Shown: one piece after another, positions 36,201 to 48,653 of the stretch
Layout of the letters: every line of letters starts with the position of its first letter
How positions within the stretch are numbered: position 1 is the stretch's first letter
Origin: Oikopleura dioica
Lineage: Eukaryota > Chordata > Appendicularia > Copelata > Oikopleuridae
Length of the DNA stretch: 64,000 nt
Assembly (NCBI GenBank): GCA_907165135.1
Contig: OU015566.1
Location: 8,788,157 to 8,852,156 of the forward strand
Direction: 5' to 3'
Translations under genes and position numbers: made by a program
The notes under the pieces: generated by a model
The model's input: only the letters and a program-made list of their open reading frames with translations
What the model was told of the DNA's origin: nothing
Database searches by the model: none

Positions 36201-37678
36201 CTGTATTCAGATATGAAGCCAACAATTTGCGAGAAACCAAGCGGAACAAGATGTAATCTGTCGGCAGAGCAAAATTTGTCCAAACTTCTCAAGCTTAGCT
36301 ATGAGATCATCAAAAGCTTCGGTGTTTGGTCCGACTGCGAAGGCCAAGAAGGATCGATCGGATACCAAGCTCAAAATACACGAACTGGGTACTATGGAAG
36401 ATTGTGCAATGTTCCCATGGAAGAAAGTACAAGAAAGTGCCTCGGAACTTGGGAAGCGATGAACGGGCAGACATGCGATGGATTCAATAGTGCTTTTTGT
36501 AACGTAAATGGAATGAATCTTACTACTCTTGGACTCGATGTTCTTCTTCCACTAGATAACAAAGATGACATGCGAAAACGTATGGGTCCGCTGATTAATG
36601 CTCTCAATTCGCGATGGCGATCAAAAGATGGTGCAACTGGTCTTGTGTGCGAAGAATGCGGCTGCACGGGGTGGACAGAATGGAGCGTCTGGTCTACTTG
36701 CTATCCTTCTTGCGGGATAAGTTCCTCCCAAAAGCGATCACGACGGTGCTTCGGAGATGAAGCATGTGAGGGAGCTAGCGAAGAAACTCAATACTGCGAT
36801 GTTCCTTTATGTGATTATTTCAACACATTGTGTAATGAAACTGCTATGCTTCATAGGAGTTCCATGGAGTACTGGGAGAAATCTGTTATTTACGGAGACA
36901 CTTATGAGTTTGCATCTGCTCGAACAATTGAGACCTGCTTTGACAAGTGCCTCAAACAGCAGAAATGTGTAGCCGCACACTTTGTAACACAAGAAATTGT
37001 TTCTTAAAATAATCTTTAGAAATCAGTATTTATATTGAAACAATTTTAGCTTCAGGAACACGACAATGTCACTTGAAAGACAAAACAACGAACTGGTACT
37101 TTTCCCATCGTCATCCAACTACAATTGTTGGGGTCAAGTGTGGCCATAAAGTAGAAGCGAAGAAATTCGCGACGAAGTTTTCTGATGGTGTTTATGACGG
37201 AGTGCATTCGATAGATGAGTTCAAGCAGGGCAGCTTGAAGAATTTCACAATTGGTAAGTACGAACTCATTGAACTAGTTTAGGCCAGTTCGATCGCTGAA
37301 GCTTAGCTCCGACTAGTTCTTCTTTAGCATAGGATTTAAATTATCAAATAATTCAGAACCGAACATTGAATGTGCGGCCGAAATCACTCGGGCATGTCAG
37401 GAGCTTTTCAATATCTCTCCAACAGAGTGTGTAGAATACTGCTCTGGAGATCGGGACCTTCCTCAGAGCTGTATCAAGAATTCAGCCTTGCACAATCAAC
37501 AAAAATGTAACTTTGCTCAATTCGCTATTCTGAAGGCAAGTTTTGAAAAAACGATCACTCAAACTGTGTTTCTTCCATGATTTCAAAACTCAAAAAAAAG
37601 GATAAGAAAACAAGATGTCGCTGCAGCATCGACTGTACTCGCCAGCAAAAAGATCTTGCACTTTTGATACTTATGTGA
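33244..37678 (+). CDS. Secreted multi-domain metzincin metalloprotease (astacin-like)
   Basis: A predicted extracellular zinc endopeptidase. The signal peptide (MLYIYCLLLFDYSIADG) precedes a catalytic region with the zinc motif HELMHALGYQH (about 33838-33870), the HExxHxxGxxH pattern of metzincins. Downstream modules in order: an LDL-receptor class A repeat (FDG...RFCDGNIDCEGGEDE, 34105-34200), a LamG/pentraxin-like sheet domain (to about 34770) and two EGF-like domains (DCGEHAKCIDRLLGYECIC; VCPPNSKC...CICDDGYF). Then come a C-type lectin-like domain (SYFAAKVYCKNFGEEIARI...FVICEE, 35210-35550), a second LamG-like domain, a thrombospondin type 1 repeat (WTEWSVWSTCYPSCG, 36670-36800) and a PAN/apple-like region (CFDKCLKQQKCVAAHF). 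A short Cys-rich tail ends at 37678. The junction at about 33729-33782 has no GT and may be GA-AG; 37536-37599 is GC-AG. The junction near 36990-37050 is unresolved. Confidence 0.8.
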
Positions 37679-37883
37679 TAAAAAATCACAACATTAGACT
37701 TTGTAAATAAATATATTAAAAGAATTAATTATTGACCCGGATTATAATCAAATAAATTTATATTTCCTGTCTATAAAATCTGATTATGGATGGCCATCAG
37801 ATTTTTACTTCCTTTTGGAGAAAACTTCAAAGAGAGACCGTTCGTATACTTTTCAATATATCGAGTCTCTTCACTTTGGTTTC

Positions 37884-40800
37884 ATGGTGAAAGTTCTAGC
37901 GCCGCCGGTTCAGGCGGTCGGCGATCAAAATAAGTACAGAGCGATTGAACTTGACAATGGAATGCAATGTCTTCTTATATCAGTTGGGGATGAGACCAAG
38001 TAAATGTTAAATGTGTAAAATCAATAACACTAAATAGCCGTGAAGCCGACTACTGCTGCGCGGCGGTAAATGTAGGAATCGGAAGTAATGATGAACCGCA
38101 CGAAATTCCCGGTCTTGCTCATTTTTGTGAGCATATGCATGCTCTTGGTAGTGGAAAGTACCCCGGCGAGGCGTATTTCAAAAGTTTTGCAGGAGAGAAT
38201 GGAGGAAAAACAAATGCTTTTACGGCTTCTGAAGGGAAAGTCTCAAAAGTTATTCTCGTTTCAGAGATATCGCATTTTATGACGAACAATATTGACTTCT
38301 ATAAAGCTACTTGCTACCAGCTTGCAATTATGGGCCAACAGAATTATGAAAAACTACTGGATATATTCTCAAATCTATTTATTGATGCACAATTCGAAGA
38401 ATCGGGAACAGAACGTCAACTTGCTGCTGTCGATTCAGAGTACGATCTCCGAAAAGAATCTTTTGCTGTAGGAATGTTATTCACATCAAATGTCCCAATG
38501 CTGGATATTTTGGTTTTATTTACGATTGATATAACGAGTTGAATAATTTGAAAATAGAACTCGTTTTGAAAGAAGCTTTGATGACAGAAGATCACCCCAT
38601 GCAACATTTTGGCGCTGGAAACCGATATTCTATCTGGGAGTATCCCCGCGAAGAATTCGGCCTTGATCCACTGGAAGTTTTACATAAGTGGTATCGAAGA
38701 AACTACTGCTCTCCTTGGATGAAGCTTGTTCTTCAAGCAAACTTGTCTATCTCAACGCTTCAAGATTATGCCGAAAGGTACTTTGGTCAGATCCCCACTC
38801 GTGGTCAGGCTAAACCTGATCTCCACAAAGAACGACACGGCCCGCATCATTCAATTTCACTTGAAAAGATCGTCAAAATCATCCCTGTAAGCTTTGTTTT
38901 CATAAATTTTATTATCATTTCTCAGCCTGGAAACGGACCAGACGCGATGCAAATGTACTTTCCTTTACCGAGCTATTTGAACAACATCTCCTGCGATCCC
39001 ATTCGATTCCTAGAATATGTGCTTACATACGAAGGCCCTGGTTCGCTCAATAGTTACCTTCAGCAACACAATCTTGGCATGCTTCAAGCTTACCAATGGG
39101 TAAGTTAAAACAAAGTCATAAATTTACCTTTCTTCAAGTTCGGCGCAACCCGATATCAAAGCGACCTGACAATAATGGTCCAAGGAATAAATATTCAGCA
39201 GTGGAAGACAATTTACGATATTGTCTGGAGCTATTTCGATATGGTTCTCAATTTATTTACTTGATTGAAATAATTTGATAAATGATAAAATTGAAATGAG
39301 AATCCGCCTGAAGATTTCATCAAATCAACGAGTTCTTCCCAGCGCGAAAAAGTGTTCGACCAAATGTCGAGTAAGTACGAAGAATAACATACTCATCCAT
39401 TGAATCGTTAGCGATCGCAAACGAGCGTTGGCAGACCAAACAGCCTGAGAATCCTTACCACAACGTTGGCGATACTGCTTACCAAATGCATCAGCGTCGA
39501 TTTTTCGGAACTAAATGTTGGCTTGGATACACGCCGTTTCAATTCAATAATGATACCATCAACAAGTGTTTGAGAGAAATAAAACCGAGCAACTGCGCTG
39601 TTCTTCTCCGAAGTCAGAGTTTCGCTGGAGAAGGCGGTTTCGAGGAACCGGTCATATATTTTAATGCATAAGTAAGCTTTCAGTTATCATATTGAGTAAC
39701 TGATGGTGACCAAGATGTCGAGGAAGAATACTGGGTGGGAACCAAGTATAAGGTCGTCGACAACAATAATCTTTATAAACCTAAGGATAGTTTTTCGATC
39801 ATCAACAATATCAATTACGATGAACATATTGAAAAATTTGTCAAGGCTCATCCTTGGCCACGTGAATTCAGTCTGCCAGAAGAAAATAAGTACGTCATCA
39901 AAAATCTTCCTCAAAAAGTTGATGAATCGCAATCCTGGCCCTCGCCCAAACGAATTCTCAAATCGACTACTTCCGAACTTTGGTTCAAGACTGATTCTAA
40001 ATTCAATATTCCGAGGGCCTATATTTGCGTCAATTTCTTGACCAATTTGGCTTCGAAGAGTATCAAAAATCAAGTAATGATGGATATGCTTCTTTTTGCA
40101 ACTGCGGGTCAGTGTCAGAATAGGTACTCCTCCTTGATTTCAAGGATCTCGATTGATGAATTCTTAGTCATGATTTCACTCTTGCTGCCGAAGCTGGAAT
40201 AGATTGCAGAGTTTTGGGAATCTTCGCGGACGCGGCTCAAGACAATCGTGTGACGAACAATACTCGTCCTGTTGGAATCATTGTCTCTGGATATGATCCG
40301 AAACTTCCTGAAATAATTCTTCGTGCGATGGACATGCTCTTGAAATTCAGACTACACAATATGGATGTCCTTGGGCAGCTAATAAATCAATTGCAGGGGG
40401 CTTACCAAGGTTACTTCTAACGACAAACATCGCGTTTTAGTTTTTTAGGGACAATGATAAGCGATCCTCTTCGAGTTTGCTCTGAGCTTGGCACCCGACT
40501 TCTCATCAACAATTATTATTCGCTTCCAGAAAGACTCGAATTCACTCGAAATATTTTGCGATCTGATTTTGGGTAACATATAAATTCTTCCCATTTTCAT
40601 TATGAATGATTCAGGCTTCTTCAGCAATTCATTCACGAGTTCCATCAGTTCCAAAATCAGCTGATCACCAAGTCTTACTATCAAGTTCATATCGAAGGAA
40701 ACATGACCCAAAAGAAGCTACGAGTGTTTTCCGACAAATAACGAAGCTTGCTCAAGCAAAGGGACCTGGTTCTTTCAAAGGTATAAGATCTTCAAGATTG

Positions 40801-41732
40801 CCCATTCATGGTTCAAAGTGAAATCTGCCACTTCAACTCCGAAAATCCGCCACCATGCGAGCCCAGTCGCGTGTAAAGTAGCGGGTATGGATCCGAACTC
40901 TGAAATGACTTTCTGTTCCCTCACATGGGTCCTTGGCAAACTTCAGTCCTCCAGAAAACTTTCGGCACTTTCTACTTTTGTTGAAAGTATGATGCACCAG
41001 CCGGCATTTGATTATTTGAGGACGAAGAAAGCGCTTGGTTACATTGCTGGTTCAAGAGAATGGTCGAGAAGTGGCGTCAAGGAACGGATGGAAAAGCCTG
41101 AACTTAATCATTTGCGAGGCGTAATATTTATATCCGATTAAGGCAATCGCTATTGAATGCAACACAAATGTCAATAGAGTCTCTGTCGAAGAAGTAGAAG
41201 CTCTCATGACCAAGTGCGCCGTCTTGATGTTGAAGCAGTTCGAAGCGCTTTCTGATGAGCAGTACAAGGTAGGGCGATTATTATTTGAGCATGCTAGTTA
41301 ACTAAATTTCAAGACTTCAAAGGCTGCTTATGTGAAACTTCTTGCAAAACCAGCGGATAGCATGGATCATTACTTTGGAACAAACCAGATTGAAATTTAC
41401 GATGGTACTCAACGTTTCAGGTACGGAATAAAAAGTCAAATCTAGGATCAACTGTTTTTAGCCGGAAAGAAGAAGAGTCTGCTGAGCTGATGAAAGTAAC
41501 AAAGCAAGAGTTTGTCGACTTTTTCAAAGGTGAGTGAAATCTATTGGATGATCAAACCAATGTTAAATCCCTCATAGAATACATCATCAACAACAAACGA
41601 CGAATGTTCGTTGCCGTTGAGGGATGTTCCCAGCACACCCGACCTGATGGGCTTTTCAAGCACTTACCTCTTGAAAATGCAGACTACACTCAAATATCAG
41701 ACTTTGCATCGATGTCTTCTTCCTTCTACTAG
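37884..41732 (+). CDS. M16 insulinase-family peptidase, tandem copy 1
   Basis: A zinc peptidase related to insulin-degrading enzyme. The start MVKVLAPPVQAVGDQNKYRA matches that of copy 2. The inverted zinc motif HxxEH is present as GLAHFCEHMHALGSGKYP (about 38115-38165), followed by NAFTA and the downstream zinc-ligand segment ERQLAAVDSEYDLRK. Later parts match the IDE middle and C-terminal domains: YSIWEYPREEFGLDP, YCSPWMKLVLQANLS, EGPGSLNSYLQQ, FFGTKCWLGYTPFQFNNDTI, ELWFKTDSKFNIPRAYICV, QPAFDYLRTKKALGYIAG, ending FASMSSSFY. The gene has many short introns; the one at 38235-38306 looks like GG-AG. A stretch around 38480-38560 after DLRK is intron. No signal peptide is convincing, so a cytosolic site as for IDE is likely. 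Confidence 0.88.
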
Positions 41733-42001
41733 TGAAGACTTTTCTTTTGTACTTATTACTGTAGATTTTTATACTGTGAAAATACTGTAAATGCTTTTTG
41801 AGGTGTAAATATTGACGATGAAAATAAATTTATATGTTTTTGATTTCCATGTGGTCATTTCTTCTGAAAAAGATTTCTATTTCCTGTCTCTTTAATAAAA
41901 TGTCGAATACTCTTCTGTTTCATTTCCTTTCGGAAAGAAAACTTGTAAGAGAAGCTCATATTGAAAATATTCTTTTACTCTTGAAGATCTCATAACGCTC
42001 T

Positions 42002-45000
42002 ATGGTGAAAATTCTGGCACCACCAGTTCAGGCGACTGGTGATCAAAACAAGTACAGAGCGATTGAATTGGACAATGGCATGCAATGTCTTCTCATATCT
42101 GTCGGCGATGAAACCAAGTAACTCTTAATTGATAATTATTCTTACATAAAAAAAGTCGCGAAGCTGATTACTGCTGCGCGGCGGTAAGTGTAGGCATTGG
42201 TAGCATTGATGAACCACATGAAATCCCCGGTCTGGCTCATTTCTGCGAGCATATGCATGCCCTTGGTAGTGGAAAGTACCCCGGAGAGGCTTATTATAAA
42301 ACCTTTGTTGGAAAGAATGGCGGGAAAACGAACGCTATGACTGCTGAAGAAGGAAATTTTTCAAAAAAAAAAGAATTTCTATTGAAAAGAAACTGTTTTG
42401 AAAGGTAGTATGACCTCAAAATTCGGCCAAGTATAATTTGATTTTTTTTATTTTTCCTAACACTACTCCTAACCCGGGGGCTTCGCCCCCCGGGACCCCC
42501 CTAGGTAAAAGAACACAGTTCCTAGCCCTAAGGCCTAACCTAGGGGCTTCGCCCCCTTCGAACCCCCCCCTAACACTAACCTAAAATAGGGGTGGCCGAA
42601 TTTTGAGATCAAACTACGTTTTGAAATGATTATAGCAACTTGTTATCAAATGGCGATCATGGGACAGCAAAACTATGAAAAACTCCTGGATATATTTTCG
42701 AATCTTTTTATCGACGCCCGAATGGAAGAATCCGGGACAGAACGACAATTGAGTGCGGTCGATTCTGAGTATGATCTTCGCAAGGCAGGTATGACAGGAA
42801 GACTTGTATTGCAAGAAGCTTTGATGACGGAAAACCATCCGATGCGACATTTTTGCGCTGGAAACCGATATTCTATCTGGGAGTATCCACGAGAAGAGTT
42901 CGGACTTGATCCTTTGAAAATTCTCGACGAATGGTATCAGAGAAATTATTGTTCTCCTTGGATGAAGCTTGTTCTTCAAGCCAACTTGCCTATGTCAAAA
43001 CTTCAAGAATATGCGGTTAAATTCTTTGGCCAAATACCTACCCGTGGACAGACCGAGCCTGGACTTCACAAGGAACCTAACGGACCACATCATTCTATCT
43101 CGCTAGAAAAAATTGTGAAAATCGTCCCTGTAAGATACTTTTCTTATTAAGTTTATCTCAATATTTATAAGTTTGGAGCCGAGAAAGACGCGATGAAAAT
43201 GTATTTTCCACTGCAAAGCTACTTGGAGAAGATCTCCTGCGATCCAGTTCAATTTTTAGAGTATGTGCTCTGTGATCAAGGGCCTGGTTCGCTCAGTCGT
43301 TACCTCGAAGAGCGCGATCTGGGCAAAGTGGAAGCTTTCAAATGGGTACTGTAAGCTCAATGAGAAGGGTTTAAATTCATTTCAGATTGGTGCAACTCGG
43401 TATCAAACCGATCTGACAATAATGGTCACAAGAATTGATATTCAACAGTGGAGAATAGTGTACAACATCATTTGGAGCTATTTAGATATGGTTTTCATTT
43501 TACTTCGTAATTAATATGATATTAATAATATCCCCGTAAAAACACATGAGAATCAATTGCAACATTTTATTAAATCGACGAGCTCGTCTCAGCGCGAAAA
43601 AGTATTCAATCAACTGGCTAGTGAGTAAAAATACCTGAGAATTGCTATTTTGAATTTTCTAGCAATCACGAACGAGAAATGGCACACCAAACAGCCTTCG
43701 AATCCGTATAACAGAGTTGTAGACACTGCTTATCAAATGCATCAGCGTCGATTCTTCGGAACAAAATGTTGGCTTGGTTACACGCCCTTTGAGTTCAACA
43801 ACGATACCATCAACGAGTGTTTGAGAGAAGTCAAACCGAGTAACTGCGCTATTCTTCTACGAAGTTCGACTTTTGCAACAGAAGAAGGTCTTCAGGAAGA
43901 AAAATGGGTTGGAACCAAATACAAAGTCGTGGAAAATAAAGAGCTCTATGTACCAAAGGAAAGTTTTTTTTATTTCCTTATTATTATTAAATCATTATAA
44001 CTTGGATAAACTTATTGAGTCGAAGCCATGGCCTTCTGAATTTCGTTTGCCAGAAGAAAATAACTACATCACTAAAAATCTCCCTCTAAAAGTCGATGGC
44101 TCACAATCATGGAGATCGCCGAAGCGCATTCAAAAATCTGCAGATTCCGAACTTTGGTTCAAAACAGACTCAAAATTCAAAATCCCCAGGGCATATATTT
44201 GTGTCAGCTTTCTGAACAAATTGGCTTCAAAGAATCTCAAGAATCAAGTTATGATGGATATGCTTCTGTTCGGAATTAGAGATCTGTATCAGAGCAGGTA
44301 CTCTATTATTGACTTCCAATAGCAGTGATCTTCATTTTTAGCCGGGATTTCACTCTTGCTTCTGAAGTGGGAATAGATTGCCAAATCCTGGGAACAATTT
44401 TTGATGTAACGAAGAACAACGATCACGATAGCTCTATCGTTAAAAAGCCCCATGTCACCAACGATACTCGACCTGCCGGAATACTCGTTTCTGGTTATGA
44501 TTCCAAACTTCCGGAAATAATTCTTCGAGCTGTTAATATGCTCTTAAATTTCAAAATCGAAAACAACGATGGTCTTGAAGAACTTGTCGATCAATTGCAA
44601 AGAGCTTACCAGAGTATTTTTTTCCTGAAAAAAAACTTTCTATAATTTCTTTAGGTACAATGATATGCGATCCGATCCGAGTTTGCAATGAGCTAGGCAC
44701 TCGTCTTCTGGTCAACAATTATTACTCGCTCCCAGAAAGACTTGAATTTATACAAGAAGTTGTGCTCTCAAATCCCTCGTAATATTTTTTCTTTTAATTG
44801 ATTTTTATGACAATCTAAGCCCAAGCGAGTTTATGGAAGAGTTCCATCATTTCCAGAAAGAATTTATTAGAAAATCGTTCTATCAGGTTCATATCGAAGG
44901 AAACATGACCGAAAAAGAAGCAACTAGTGTTTTTCGGCAAATAAAAGATCTTACAAAAGCAAAGGGACCGGGCTCTTTCAGAGGTAAGAATTTTTGCGCC

Positions 45001-45926
45001 TAGGAAATTAGTAAAATCATCCAGTTAAATCGACTATATCACCTCCGAAAATCCGCCATCATCCAACTCCCATCGCTTGTAAAGTAGCGGGCATGAATCC
45101 AAACTCTGAAATGACTTTCTGCTCCCTCGCATGGGTTCTTGGCAAACTTCAATCATCAAGAAAACTGTCAGCGCTTTCCACTTTCGTCCAAAGCATGATG
45201 CACCAGCCAACGTTTGACTGGTTGAGAACTAAAAATGCTCTTGGTTATATCGCCGCTACGAGGGAGTGGTCAAGAAATGGAATCAAGGTCGATAAACAGA
45301 AATTGTATTCGCCGAGATATATTTATTTATTAAGGCAATTGCAATCGAATGCAACACAAATATTAACCGGGTCACTGTTGAAGAAGTAGAAGCACTAATG
45401 ACCAAGTGCACAACATTGATATTGAAGCAGTTCGAAGCACTCACTGAAGAGCAGTACAAAGTAGCGCAATAATAATTTAAGCAAACCGGAAAATTTTATT
45501 TCAGTCATCAAAAGAAGCTTATGTGAAACTTCTTGCTAAGCCAGCCGAAAGTATGGACAGCTACTTTGGAGCAAATCAGGTCGAGATATTTGATGGAACT
45601 CAGCGTTTCAGGTAAAAATGCAAGTTTTAAGAATGAAAGTCGTCTAAAAGCAAATTTAGACGGAAAGAAGAGGAATCATCTGAGCTGCTGAAAGTGACAA
45701 AAGAAGAATTTGTTCGGTTCTATAAAGGTACGCCACATCAATTTTATCATTTCACGAGTTTACAGAATATATCATCAAAAATGAACGGCGAATATTTGTC
45801 GCTGTCGAGGGTTGCTCCAAGCATACACAAGCGAATGGACTCTTCAAACACTTGCCTCTCGAAAACACAATCAAAGACTACGAGCAAATCTCAGACTTCG
45901 GAGCAATGCCATCAGCGTTTTATTGA
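42002..45926 (+). CDS. M16 insulinase-family peptidase, tandem copy 2
   Basis: A close paralog of the gene 270 bases upstream, same strand and similar exon order, so a tandem duplication. It keeps GLAHFCEHMHALGSGKYP, ERQLSAVDSEYDLRK, YSIWEYPREEFGLDP, EGPGSLSRYL, ELWFKTDSKFKIPRAYIC, QPTFDWLRTKNALGYIA and a C-terminus ending ISDFGAMPSAFY. Two oddities. The first long intron (42353-42635), at the same position as in copy 1, contains a MITE. At 43964-43971 a run of eight T shifts the frame by one base inside a segment aligned with copy 1 (VPKESFF versus KPKDSFS). Both sides of that shift remain well conserved, so the gene is either very recently broken or affected by a sequence error. Confidence 0.85.
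42353..42635 (+). other. GA-AG intron carrying a MITE (M16 copy 2)
   Basis: Joining GAAG|GA (42352/42353) to TTATAG|CAA (42635/42636) restores the protein NAMTAEE-A-TCYQMAIMGQQ, matching copy 1 (NAFTASE-A-TCYQLAIMGQQ, where the donor reads GAAG|GG). The intron is 283 nt against 72 nt in copy 1. The difference is almost exactly the 214-bp insertion plus its target duplication. Confidence 0.6.
42404..42617. mobile_element. MITE with terminal inverted repeats and 9-bp target duplication
   Basis: Terminal inverted repeats of about 25 bases: gtagtatgacctcaaaattc on the left and the reverse complement of gaattttgagatcaaactac on the right, both continuing into CGGCCA. The element is flanked by direct repeats gttttgaaa at 42395-42403 and 42618-42626. 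The interior is GC-rich with two gggcttcgccccc hairpins and repeated cctaac words. It has no coding capacity, so it is non-autonomous. It sits inside an intron of the second M16 gene and is absent from the paralogous intron. Confidence 0.9.
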
Positions 45927-46018
45927 TCGTCAATTTATTAACATTTTTTTACAAGATAAAAATTATACACGAGTCGAATGTACATGAGTTCAATTACATA
46001 TTTACAAAGCAGAAAACA

Positions 46019-47209
46019 TTATTCTTTGACCAGTTTTTCCACGAGGTCATCTACGTTTTCATCCGTTGCTCCCCAGACGATGATCTCCGTCAGAATCGGC
46101 TGTCATGTGGTCAATTATCTTGTCTCAAAATTTTTTTAGCCGTTATGTCTGCGGATTAATCATTTTAGAAATATGAAGACCGTTCCAAAAATCTATATTC
46201 TTCTTCGTTATTTATCGTCGCCAAAACCTTCGATCCAACGCCGATGGTCTAGGAACATTTTAACCTTTTTTGAAGTTTTTGAAATCTACCTTTCTAGCAT
46301 TTTGATTCTGCCCGAAGATAAGTGAAAGTAACAGATGTAAGTCTAAAATACAATCAAACATAGAATAGAAGTATTAGCAACCTGATAAGGATCCTTGATT
46401 TTTGAGATGATGAGCGCCTTCTAGTGGAAGATATTCAAGCATGGTATAGTTTTTCTTCCATGAGCGGATATTCGAAACAAAGAAGCCAGCTTGAAACACG
46501 AAAACTTGGTTTGGTTAGATTTTATCTCAGTTTGAGAATAAATCATTTTCGCGTTTTTCTAACTCTGTCCTGCACAGAAAACTGTAAATTGGACCATAGT
46601 CATCAGGTGCCAGACTGTGACCGACTTGTAATAACAATTCGTCGTCTGCCATCGATTTCCCTCGTGGTGGTAATTGTAGCTAGAATGCGCACGTGTGAGG
46701 TGTTTTTATAAAGAACGTGGCTTTAACCTGGGCGGCAAGAGGCAATTGTAACCATCTCTCTCCTTCAGTCCGATAACAAACCATTTAAAAGTAATAAATG
46801 CGCAGATGGCTGTGAGAATAAGACCCTGGATTCGGTTCATAAACACAACTTAAAATTAGAAGATTAGTGATGCCCAAAGTAACCTTATAATAACGTACTT
46901 CGTACCAAGTCTTTAGAATGACTCTGCAAGTCCATGACTTCTTTCAACTCGACAAACTTTTCCTGCAATTCAATATTTATACTGCATTGTAAGCAAAATT
47001 AAAAGGACCTGGGTCTTATTTTTGGACCAGATAACTTCGGCTTCCTTTTTTAGATTCCATGCGTATTCGCGAGTCTGGTTTTCAGCGTAAGCTTCCTTTT
47101 ATTGAGTTCGATCTTTTCCGATTTTTAAAAAGAATTATTTTATATACGCGCGTTTCTTTTATTACACAGCGGAGATGACAGCAGCCGTGATTAGGGAAGA
47201 TATTTTCAT
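46019..47209 (-). CDS. Small membrane or secretory protein, unrecognised
   Basis: Reconstructed from short exons on the minus strand: a signal-like N-terminus (MKISSLITAAVISA, 47209-), EAYAENQTREYAWNLKKEAE, then EKFVELKEVMDLQ. One clear transmembrane segment follows (GLILTAICAFITFKWFVIGL, about 46763-46825). Then LQLPPRGKSMADDELLLQ, a segment with NIRSWKKNYTMLEYLPLEG, LHLLLSLIFGQNQNARK, TIGVGSKVLATINNEEEYRF, and the last exon ILTEIIVWGATDENVDDLV ending at 46019. The predicted total is about 225 residues with an N-terminal coiled or lumenal part and a larger cytoplasmic part. Phases match throughout only if two introns (46680-46762 and the last one) have GA donors and one has GC. I recognise no family. 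Confidence 0.55.
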
Positions 47210-47316
47210 TAATAAAAAATGGAGCATTTTAGAGAATACAAATATATTTTGCTCAGTCTGCCTTTTTATATTTTCAATATTTGCCTCTCCAAACAATCAA
47301 ATATTGGTTATCAAAC

Positions 47317-48653
47317 TCAATCCTTTGCGATGCGGGAGCCGATTCTTCCCGAAGGCTGGTTCATTCCCACAATAAAACCATTTTCAGAAGTTCCATCATC
47401 GCTCATGTCGGTCTTTCCCATCGATTCGAGTCTATCGATTCTTCGTCGTCGTATTGAATCAAGATTTCTTGAGTCTCTCACACATCTTCCGTTTCCGAGC
47501 TTTGGGCTCAATCTCGGCGATGACACAGGTGTAATGGGCCCTTGTATTCCGCCTGCTTTGATGGTCATCATTGAAGTTTTGCGAGCTTCTTCTTCAGCCT
47601 TCCGCAGCTGCTTCTCTTCTTTTTCAGCACAATCGTTCAAAAATTTTGAGATCTTTCGTAGGGTCGAAATCAGCTCGCCTAAAGCTTCGTCGATTCCATC
47701 GATGAGATATTCTGCTTGAGAAGCTCGTTTCGCAGCGGAAATCTCCCAGCAGATTTTGATCCACAAGCCAACGAGTGAAAATGAAAAAAGAATGTAAGGA
47801 AACAGCTTTCAAAGGGATGAGAAAAAAGAAACTCAATACTCGATCCAGTCTATTGAGTTATTGACAACGTCCGACAATGGACTATCTCCAGATTTTCTGG
47901 CAATCTCAACCCTGACTTGAAATAAGACATGTCTTTTTTATCTAGAACCAATTCGTCCCCCTTCTGGACGTAAAGAAGTTCTCCTGATGTTTCATTGACA
48001 TTGTAATGCGTCATATGCGCGTAGCAGTACCCATTTATAAAGTTGTAATCGGCCAGTTTATACGTGTCGCATTGCTCCGGTCGATTTCCTGATCTTTACA
48101 GAGTTCTCTTTGATTTAATTATAAGATAACGTGATATTCTTGAGAATTCAAAAGAATCCTGGACCAGTTTGATCAAGTACTGCTTGTCAAAACTGGTTCC
48201 AGCTCGGAAATTCGAAGTGTTGCAAATTTGACATGTGTGATAATCAACAATTCATCGAGAACCCTTGTCCTTCCTCTATCAACAGAATGCAAAGAGCAGG
48301 TAATGAGCTCAGGAGAGAAGTTACTCCCTGAGAGAAGAAACAAAATCGACAAGATCGCCGCCGGGGCAGCAGTCATCAGCGATGCAGCAACATTGTCACC
48401 CCGAAAAGTTGCCTATTTACGAGTTCGAATGTATTTCAGTTTTAATTGAATTCGCTAAATTATTTAGGCGCTATTTCCCGCAGCGTGTCGGAGGCCAAAA
48501 TATGCACCCGATCGCTTGTTTTTGTGGTACATTTACTTCCTTATTGAGCTTACTGTATTTCGAACTCCTTCGCATGATCGAGATCTTTGCTCCACCGGTG
48601 ATGTCATCGGAGACGGCAGATGCGGCATTGGCGACGAATCCAGGCAAACTCAT
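47317..48653 (-). CDS. Two-pass membrane protein, unrecognised
   Basis: The start at 48653 follows a tttttctag acceptor. Exon 1 (48540-48653) encodes a short N-terminus rich in Ser/Ala and ending in basic residues (RRSSKYSKLNK). Exon 2 (from 48412) holds a first hydrophobic segment (AAPAAILSILFLLSG). An ectodomain of about 140 residues follows, with Cys residues and possible N-glycosylation (CDTYKLADYNFINGYCYAH, NVNETSG). A second hydrophobic segment is LFPYILFSFSLVGLWIKICW. The cytoplasmic tail has a coiled coil (KFLNDCAEKEEKQLRKAEEE), Ser-Pro sites and Arg-rich patches. The first intron is best read as GA-AG (48413-48539). Near 47930 the frame changes by one base at a run of six T (plus strand). 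The topology resembles two-pass channel subunits, but no family motif supports this. Confidence 0.55.
48413..48539 (-). other. Probable GA-AG intron
   Basis: On the minus strand AAG|GA at 48540/48539 joins to AATAG|GCA at 48413/48412 in phase 0, linking SKYSKLNK to ATFRGDNVA. The codon directly before the acceptor is an in-frame stop, so the exon must begin here. The available GT donor (about 48550) is out of phase. Confidence 0.55.

Noticed and set aside
43873-44322. M16 copy 2 as a pseudogene
   Set aside because: Only one frame break was seen, at a T8 run; active-site motifs and downstream exons are intact and conserved.
47910-47945. A 20-nt GT-AG intron joining two frames of the two-pass membrane gene
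   Set aside because: Boundaries and phase fit, but 20 nt is too short for known spliceosomal introns. A one-base change in the adjacent run of six T gives a smoother protein.
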